A stretch of DNA of 64,000 bases, taken from NCBI GenBank assembly GCA_018105865.1, contig CM030851.1, positions 13,294,516 through 13,358,515 on the forward strand. The letters are read 5' to 3'. Below, piece after piece: positions 58,050 through 64,000 of this stretch (its first letter is position 1; every line of letters begins with the position of its first letter). Under the pieces are notes generated by a model. That model saw only the letters and a program-made list of their open reading frames with translations. It searched no databases and was not told the origin of the DNA. The position numbers were made by a program, and so were the translations under genes. The DNA comes from Metaphire vulgaris (Eukaryota > Annelida > Clitellata > Crassiclitellata > Megascolecidae).

Positions 58050-59830
58050 CTGCAGTTCAAACCGTGCATGTATATATCTGCTTAAAACTAAATTCATTAA
58101 AACACAAAGTCTTGTAATCAGTTTTATTGCCCAAAAACAAAAAAAAAAATAAGAATCAATATTCATGAAAAAAAAAAAATGCTTGAGGTAAAGCAAGTAA
58201 ATAAAAAGAGAGGAAAATCAAAATCAAAGTGGTAACTTGCTCATAAAGGTAAACGTTAAAAGATATTGCACAGCATACCTGAAGTTTAGTTAAGTATTTA
58301 AAATTAGAGTTCATCCTATAAAATAAAACTATTTCTTGAGTTTTAGAAAGCTCCGACCTTAAGAATAACCTAACATACAATTATTAATTGCACAAGTAAC
58401 TTCAACAGTGACAGCTAATATCACTTGAACTGTCATTGCCTTCAATATTGCTTATATTAAACGTACAGAATAATTCTAATATATGTATATATACACATAT
58501 ATTCATTATAACCATGTTAACCAGTGTTCTGTATGTTCTATACACCGTCACTATAAAAAAGAGTTCACTTTTAAGAGGTAACATGATTGATAACGACACA
58601 AAACTTTATTATTGCCAATTAATTCATTCATTCCAGTCTGGTGCGAGCAATTATGTGAGCTTCTAAGGTTTTCATCTAGCTGTCTTTTCAACTTCCCCAT
58701 TTAGCACCATCATCTCATTTGACGACAGGTAAAAAGGGGGTCTCTCCGGTAATTATTATTTCTGTGCGCAAATCCCCGATTTGTCTAGCGTTTCCCATCC
58801 ATACATCGATCGATTTAAACGCGTCCATAGCTGATAATGTTTTACGGTAACACCTCATACAGTAAATCCTATCCAAGAGCAACGTTTCCCAGCGATAAAT
58901 AACAGCATTATTAGTGACATAGCTAGTAGCATTATTAGTGACATAGCTAGTAGCTACTGTATATATATACTAGACAAGGCTTAATTAGTAGGCCCTATTA
59001 TGCTGGTTGAATAATGCAAGCATGTGTTTGGGACGATATTGTTGGCTAAATAACTTTAAACTAGAAAGGCATTTCAAAGAGCACTCGAATCCTGCCTCGA
59101 AAATCTTGCAGATTCAAAAATCCTGGATCTATACGCATTGCACGTTAATCTTGCGATATTATAATCTTTCGTTTCCAAGCAACAGCTTCTAATCTAAAGC
59201 AATCCCATGTTAAATAATCCTGGTTACTGGAATCCTCCTATGGTGAATCAATCGGCGGGTTATTCTGAAAAGCAAAATCAGTAAAAAAATGTCATTTGCC
59301 AGACACTACGAACACTGACAACAGTGACAACTTGATAGGTAAGTATTTCACACAATCGAAATATATCGCGTAAAAACACCGATATATCCAGCAATCTATT
59401 TATTTTAATGTTATCGCGCATTTGGCATTGGCATAGCCTGCACGGAGGCCTGGTGGGGCCCTTTTCTGGCTGGAACTTTTGTTGGAATTTTCTCAAATCG
59501 TTGAGAAATTTGGGGGAGGGGCAGCTAGCACGATCGAAGAATCGATGTGAATGTGGGAAGAATTCCCGTGGGCCTATACGACGTTTATTTTTGCTTATCG
59601 GAGACTCTTTCTTCCTTAAATATTGACGTTCCCCCTATTCCGGAACCCTGGCTAACCCTGGCTACGCCACTGGTATGTAGCTGTATATATGTGCATAGAA
59701 ATATATATATATGCATAGAAAAAATATATGTATAGAAATATAAATAAATAAATATATATATATATATATGTATAGAAATAAACTTCTTTTCTGCAGAAAT
59801 ACCGTGACGGTATCTTGGCTTACAGAAGTA
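58050..59830. other. Intergenic, no gene recognised
   Basis: AT-rich. A poly-A pair near 58135 and 58168 and a duplicated 27-bp word (GCATTATTAGTGACATAGCTAGTA) at 58903-58955 are the only structure. 59440-59680 is a diverged MITE ending CTGGCTACGCCACTGG. Confidence 0.4.
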
Positions 59831-59833
59831 GAC

Positions 59834-59986
59834 CAGGGTTATTTCTAGGATTATCAATTTGAGGGAGGGTGTTGGTTAATTCTGGGGGTCCCCTGGTTGC
59901 CAAAAAAGTCTTGCAAGCCAAAAAGGTCATCTCATAGCTGAAATTGGGAGGTGTTGGAGATGTTAGGGGTTATAAAAATGTCTCTG
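59834..59986 (+). mobile_element. hAT-like MITE (CAGGG-TATTTCTAGG family)
   Basis: Perfect 8-bp target duplications AAGTAGAC at 59826-59833 and 59987-59994. Confidence 0.88.
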
Positions 59987-60151
59987 AAGTAGACGAATAG
60001 CGTTAAAATGGGCTGATGAGATCTTGCTTTGACAAGAATAAAGAATGCCGTATAGAATAATAACATTTATGCGAGGTGTTAGGTCAACAGCAGAATCGAA
60101 TTGGAAACTAAGGAAGATACTCACAGAAGATTTTAAATTCAACCAACTGCT

Positions 60152-60573
60152 TCATCTCCTTAACGCCGTTCGCGCAGTCGAAGAAACGTAGAAGCGATAA
60201 AACCACGCAGAAGCTACAACGATTGTGCTTACGATACATCCGACAACCACGCCAATTACAATCGCTGTGCCCTGAGAATCGGCGTCATTCTTTATCTCTA
60301 CAAAACAAAACCATCCGCTATTCTGTATAGGCAACCGTCACATCATACACACACTGGCCCAACAACAATAGTTATCGTTAATCGGTAATGACAAGTAATC
60401 GAATGCATGTTGAACATTGACACACGCGATAGAAAGTTTTATATCGTCGTCGTCGTCATCATCATCATCATCACCACCACCACCACCACCACCATCATCA
60501 TCATCAACGGTGGGCTCAACGCCCGTTGATGTATAGGCCTATAATGCCAGGTCCAAAGTTTTCTGCCAATAGT

Positions 60574-60635
<62 letters not shown>

Positions 60636-61635
60636 GGACATTTATTTGTAACGTACAGCACTGCTCAAAAATTGTGAACACACGTGGATTTCGAAGCAAA
60701 AGGAAGTTCAAGGCTTGTTAAAACATTGCAATCACAACCGTGAACACCAATACTGTATGTTTTCATTAGTGATGCTATTCTACGATTGATGTACAGAACG
60801 CTCTAAGATATGCAAAATTCAGAAGACTGTTGAAACAAATGTTATCCACATTTTCTTGTGTCCCCATCTTCATTGCATCAAACCGTACTAGAATAATCAG
60901 TATATTCGGTCTCAATTGTGTTCTAGAGCGTTCGAAATGCCACGAAAAATGGTCAACTATTTTTGTATATCTATGGCCTTCTGTACATCAATCGTATAGA
61001 ATAATATCATTAATGAAAAAATACAGTAGAAAAAATACGTTTTGCTTCGAAATCTACGTGTTGTTCACAATTTTTTGAGCAGTATAGGCCTACTGTAATG
61101 TAAACTGGACGAGCATTCCCAAGCATTCCCGGTAAAGGTTTCTAATATAGGCTATGGGATGCGGCGTCAAACAAGAGATTTCTACCGTGTGAGCGTTTAG
61201 AAAAAAAAACAATTCAAGCATCAGAAATGTTAAAATATTCGCCACCGTACTTACCAGAAATTGAGGCTGCCGCACCTCCAGGGTCAACGGGTTGACCTCC
61301 AGTAACGGCACAACCTGTAATAGCGATAAAAGTTCAATGACCGCCGACTGCGTTGGCAAATGTCAGAATGTCATTCAATTGACTAATGCAGATTTGTTGT
61401 TATAGGTCGAATGCGGTGCTTCTAGAAGGAAGGAGCCATAGATTCCTGGTCATTGCTTACCGACTCTCCAATTGTCCATGGGATACATTCAAAGGGGCAA
61501 GTTAATGTTGCAATTAACTTGTTTACCCAAATTAATTACCATAAAGAAACAACTAAAAATTGTCTCCTGCCACTCTGTTTAGGCTGAAGCTGTATATACA
61601 ATAACACTTAATAATAATACTAATAATACTAATAC

Positions 61636-61682
<47 letters not shown>

Positions 61683-61711
61683 TTACTACTACTACTACTA
61701 CTACTACTATT

Positions 61712-61784
<73 letters not shown>

Positions 61785-61798
61785 TAGTAGTAGTAGTA

Positions 61799-61839
<41 letters not shown>

Positions 61840-62508
61840 TTAATAGTAGTAGTAGTAGTAGTGATAATAATATATCAAACATAGTAGCTCATATCATATT
61901 TTTGATACACGTGTCATACATTTGACCTGTATTTTAAGTAGGTGGCGCCACTGCACTTTGAAATTTTAAACTATATTCAAATGGCAACATTCAGAATATA
62001 ATACTGCAGAGTGCAGAGGTCGATCAAATTTCATCCATTTTTGACCGAGGGATTGTGAAAAACTGAACATGTTTGCAATGAAACAGCGTGGTACCGGTCA
62101 CACCGGTACCACACTGTTTGGCTTGACCAGCATGACCCTTTGACAGAAAAGGTTTGAGTAATTGAAACAACGGGTGCTACTTACTGTAGACTTGGCACGA
62201 CTTTGCGAAAGTAGGCGCAGTGGTTGTTACGAAATTATTCGGGGTCGGTGCAGCATCACTGAAATTCAGTTTACATGTATACGACGTTGGATCATTGGCG
62301 TCAACTACAAACGTCGATGTTGATCGTTTCATGGAGCTGGTCGTCTGCGAAGGAATCGGCTGCTCAGTCGGTTTAACGTTGACATCGCCGTCTGACCAGG
62401 TGAACAGGGGATAGTTCGGCTGGGCGCTGGCCTCGGCGTAATCGACGCTACAGATCAGCTGGACGTTGTTCGGGTCACTTCCATCGCACGTACAATCTGG
62501 TCCACTTC
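60152..62508 (-). CDS. Partial Ig-domain membrane protein (C2-like, linker, TM)
   Basis: Exons seen: 62185-62508 (C2-like), 61255-61314 (20-codon Gly/Ala/Pro linker), 60152-60297 (TM). All internal junctions are phase 1 and the frame holds to the TGA at 60152. The C2-like domain has GPDCTC, LICSVDY, FTW, YTCKLNF and SCQVYS, i.e. the Cys-Trp-Cys core plus outer cysteines. The TM segment is about AIVIGVVVGCIVSTIVVASAWFY with a 13-residue basic tail. It has only a short linker where its two neighbours have a mucin stalk. The expected V-like and signal-peptide exons are not found up to 64000; they would lie beyond the window or be lost. A transposon relic occupies the upstream intron. Confidence 0.78.
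60445..60510. repeat. (TCG/TCA/CAC)n trinucleotide microsatellite
   Basis: Grades from TCG to TCA to CAC and back to TCA. Confidence 0.9.
60578..60632. repeat. (TA)n microsatellite
   Basis: About 27 units. Confidence 0.95.
60656..61082. mobile_element. Tc1/mariner-like long-TIR MITE, short copy
   Basis: Ends CAGCACTGCTCAAAAATTGTG and its near complement, flanked by TA. Same family as 18407-19445 but without the internal tandem expansion. In the intron before the TM exon of the partial Ig gene. Confidence 0.75.
61607..61872. repeat. Palindromic trinucleotide microsatellite complex
   Basis: (TAC)n, then (AAT)n, (TTA)n and (TAG)n in mirror order, so the two halves are complementary over more than 100 bases. 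In the intron between the C2-like and linker exons. Confidence 0.92.
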
Positions 62509-62671
62509 CTAACGACGAAAAAACATCTCTCTTTAACGCATAGAAGATTTGCCTGAAATAGTATTTTATATTTCTCAAAGAAAATTCAATACAATTTTCA
62601 GAAAATATGACAAAGCGATTTAGTGGTACTTCGTGAAAGAAGTAGCCTATATTAACGGTTTGAGATATACA

Positions 62672-62745
<74 letters not shown>
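62672..62745. repeat. (AAT)n microsatellite
   Basis: About 24 triplets. Confidence 0.95.
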
Positions 62746-62968
62746 TTTATCACTATTATTACACTGGTCTACATTTTTAAAAAAATTTCTGCTGACCTAG
62801 GTATTTTTGCTGATTTTACCCAATTGAGAGGTGCTGATTCCAGATATGAAGTCAAAAATTATGCAACACGTCAAATTTTTTCGCAAATTAGGAATGCTTA
62901 ATTAAAGGTGTTAAAGTCAAACATAAGGAAAATAGAAATTCTGAAGAACCGATAACACGTAATATTTT

Positions 62969-63990
62969 TTATTCAGCCCAAAAATGAGTCTGTCTTCTAA
63001 CCAAGAGAGCAATAAGAGCAATAGCTAGTTGCTTAAATTTAAGTTTTGAGAAAGGAATCTTCTTTTTGGATGCTCCGGTATAGTTATGGTCACAGTTGTC
63101 ACGCTGTAAACACCAGCAGTACTTAGTCTGCCATAATGTTCGAGTTCCATCTGCCTTGATATCTAACGTTCCATGGTCTTGATGTCTTGATGGAAGCATT
63201 CTTTGTTCTTCACTCATAGCTCCAAGAAAGTTCAGATAGCTATGAAAGAAATGCAACTTGACACTCATGTTTGCTCCCAGTCTTCGAAAAGCAATCTTCG
63301 AATTTTTAACTGAAAGGTCATAATTCTCGGCTCTTAAGTTGCCAAGTAAGTCAGTAATCAGGTCGCAAAAAGCATCTTGTCTACAACTATAACATCCCAT
63401 TGATTCAAAAAGTCCTTTGATGTTGATGCAGTATACAAACTCCTCCTCCATATGGAAATGTTTGAAAAGATTCATTCTCTCTGCCATGATACATAAGCGT
63501 GGTTCCTGGGGCCAACACTGAACAGATTCTTTTCCTTCAGTCTTCAGTAACTCTGCTGACGCGCAGATCTAGGTCTCATATTAGGTCATTAAACTCAGCT
63601 TGCTTTGAATGTTTGGTGCATTCCAGGTAAGGCCACGAAATCTTCGCAATCGGTGTCTGTTGACTGACAAAATTCATCTTCGTAAGAAACTCCCAAAGTA
63701 GTGCAGTACAGGAACTTTGTCACAGTGAGCAACTGGTCTCAGAGCAGAGGGGAGATTTGGGTACTGGATGGAAGATTTTCTTTGTGGACATGCCTGAAAT
63801 ATTTACCAGACAGAAGTAGCAGTCATCAACATGCATGGTTTCGAGGCTCTCGCCACACCATTGGAACTCCAAAGTTAAGACTTTTCTCTGACCTTTAGTC
63901 ACATTATGAACTGTCTGAGGCTTTCAACACATGTCCTGCACACTTTATGTGGTCAGGTTTTCCTGGTCACTCAATTTAACTGCGAAATAT
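62969..63990 (-). pseudogene. Decayed ORF of a dispersed (transposon-associated) protein
   Basis: An open stretch (62969-63487) reads LLGNLRAENYDL, RRLGANMSVKLHFFHSYLNF and YCWCLQRDNCDHNYTG. A second, upstream frame (63720-63902) reads VDDCYFCLVNISGMSTKK. I recognise both as parts of a large uncharacterised protein found in many copies in arthropod and other invertebrate genomes, whose C-terminal part carries a G-x-x-MS-K-x-H-x-x-x-SHL segment and a YCW-x-L-x-RD segment. The middle of the protein is missing and the frames are shifted, so this is a relic. The multi-copy habit suggests a mobile element, superfamily unknown to me. It occupies an intron or the 5' flank of the partial Ig gene. Confidence 0.65.
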
Positions 63991-64000
63991 GCATGCTAAG

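Noticed and set aside
62220..62414. Plus-strand frame over the C2-like exon
   Set aside because: Antisense shadow of the real Ig exon 62185-62508.

Overview
This is eukaryotic, repeat-rich genomic DNA, most likely from a marine invertebrate. The evidence is split genes with GT/AG introns, very many (ATT)n, (TAG)n and (TA)n microsatellites, dozens of small non-autonomous DNA transposons, and a very frequent AGGCCTA word that I associate with echinoderm, hemichordate and some lophotrochozoan genomes. I cannot fix the phylum. There is one 100-N assembly gap at 3901-4000.

Layout. 1-4640 (+): a degenerate, frameshifted Ig-superfamily gene with a 105-bp Thr/Ser-rich repeat array, a V-like and a C2-like Ig exon, then the gap and a 187-bp tandem repeat. 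4700-6240 (-): a truncated duplicate of a beta-1,4-galactosyltransferase gene (exons 1-2 only). 9766-15886 (-): a complete six-exon beta-1,4-galactosyltransferase-like gene (predicted 463 aa) with an unusual Thr/Arg/Lys-rich tail. 18.4-21.2 kb: a long-TIR DNA transposon and a satellite block. 21281-31575 (+): three Ly6/uPAR (three-finger) genes in tandem, each with two coding exons joined by a phase-1 intron. 36392-62508 (-): three Ig-superfamily membrane genes in tandem. From right to left these are a partial one (C2-like domain, short linker, TM), a complete 494-aa one (signal peptide, V-like, C2-like, mucin stalk, TM) and a complete 670-aa one (signal peptide, V-C2-V-C2, mucin stalk, TM) enlarged by an internal tandem duplication. 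62969-63990 (-): a decayed open reading frame of a dispersed element.

All Ig, stalk and TM exons of the receptor-like genes begin and end in phase 1, so domains can be shuffled without breaking frame, and every gene shows a different combination. The V-like domains lack the usual B-F strand cysteines but mostly keep a different cysteine pair. Together with the GPI-type Ly6 genes and a Golgi galactosyltransferase, this is a cluster of cell-surface and glycosylation genes. An immune or self-recognition role is a speculation from architecture, not shown by the sequence.

The intergenic and intronic DNA is dominated by hAT-like MITEs with clear 8-bp target duplications, an 80-bp TTAA-flanked MITE family, a 5S-rRNA-headed SINE, inverted blocks of a 203-bp satellite, CR1/L2-like and RTE-like retrotransposon tails, and microsatellites.
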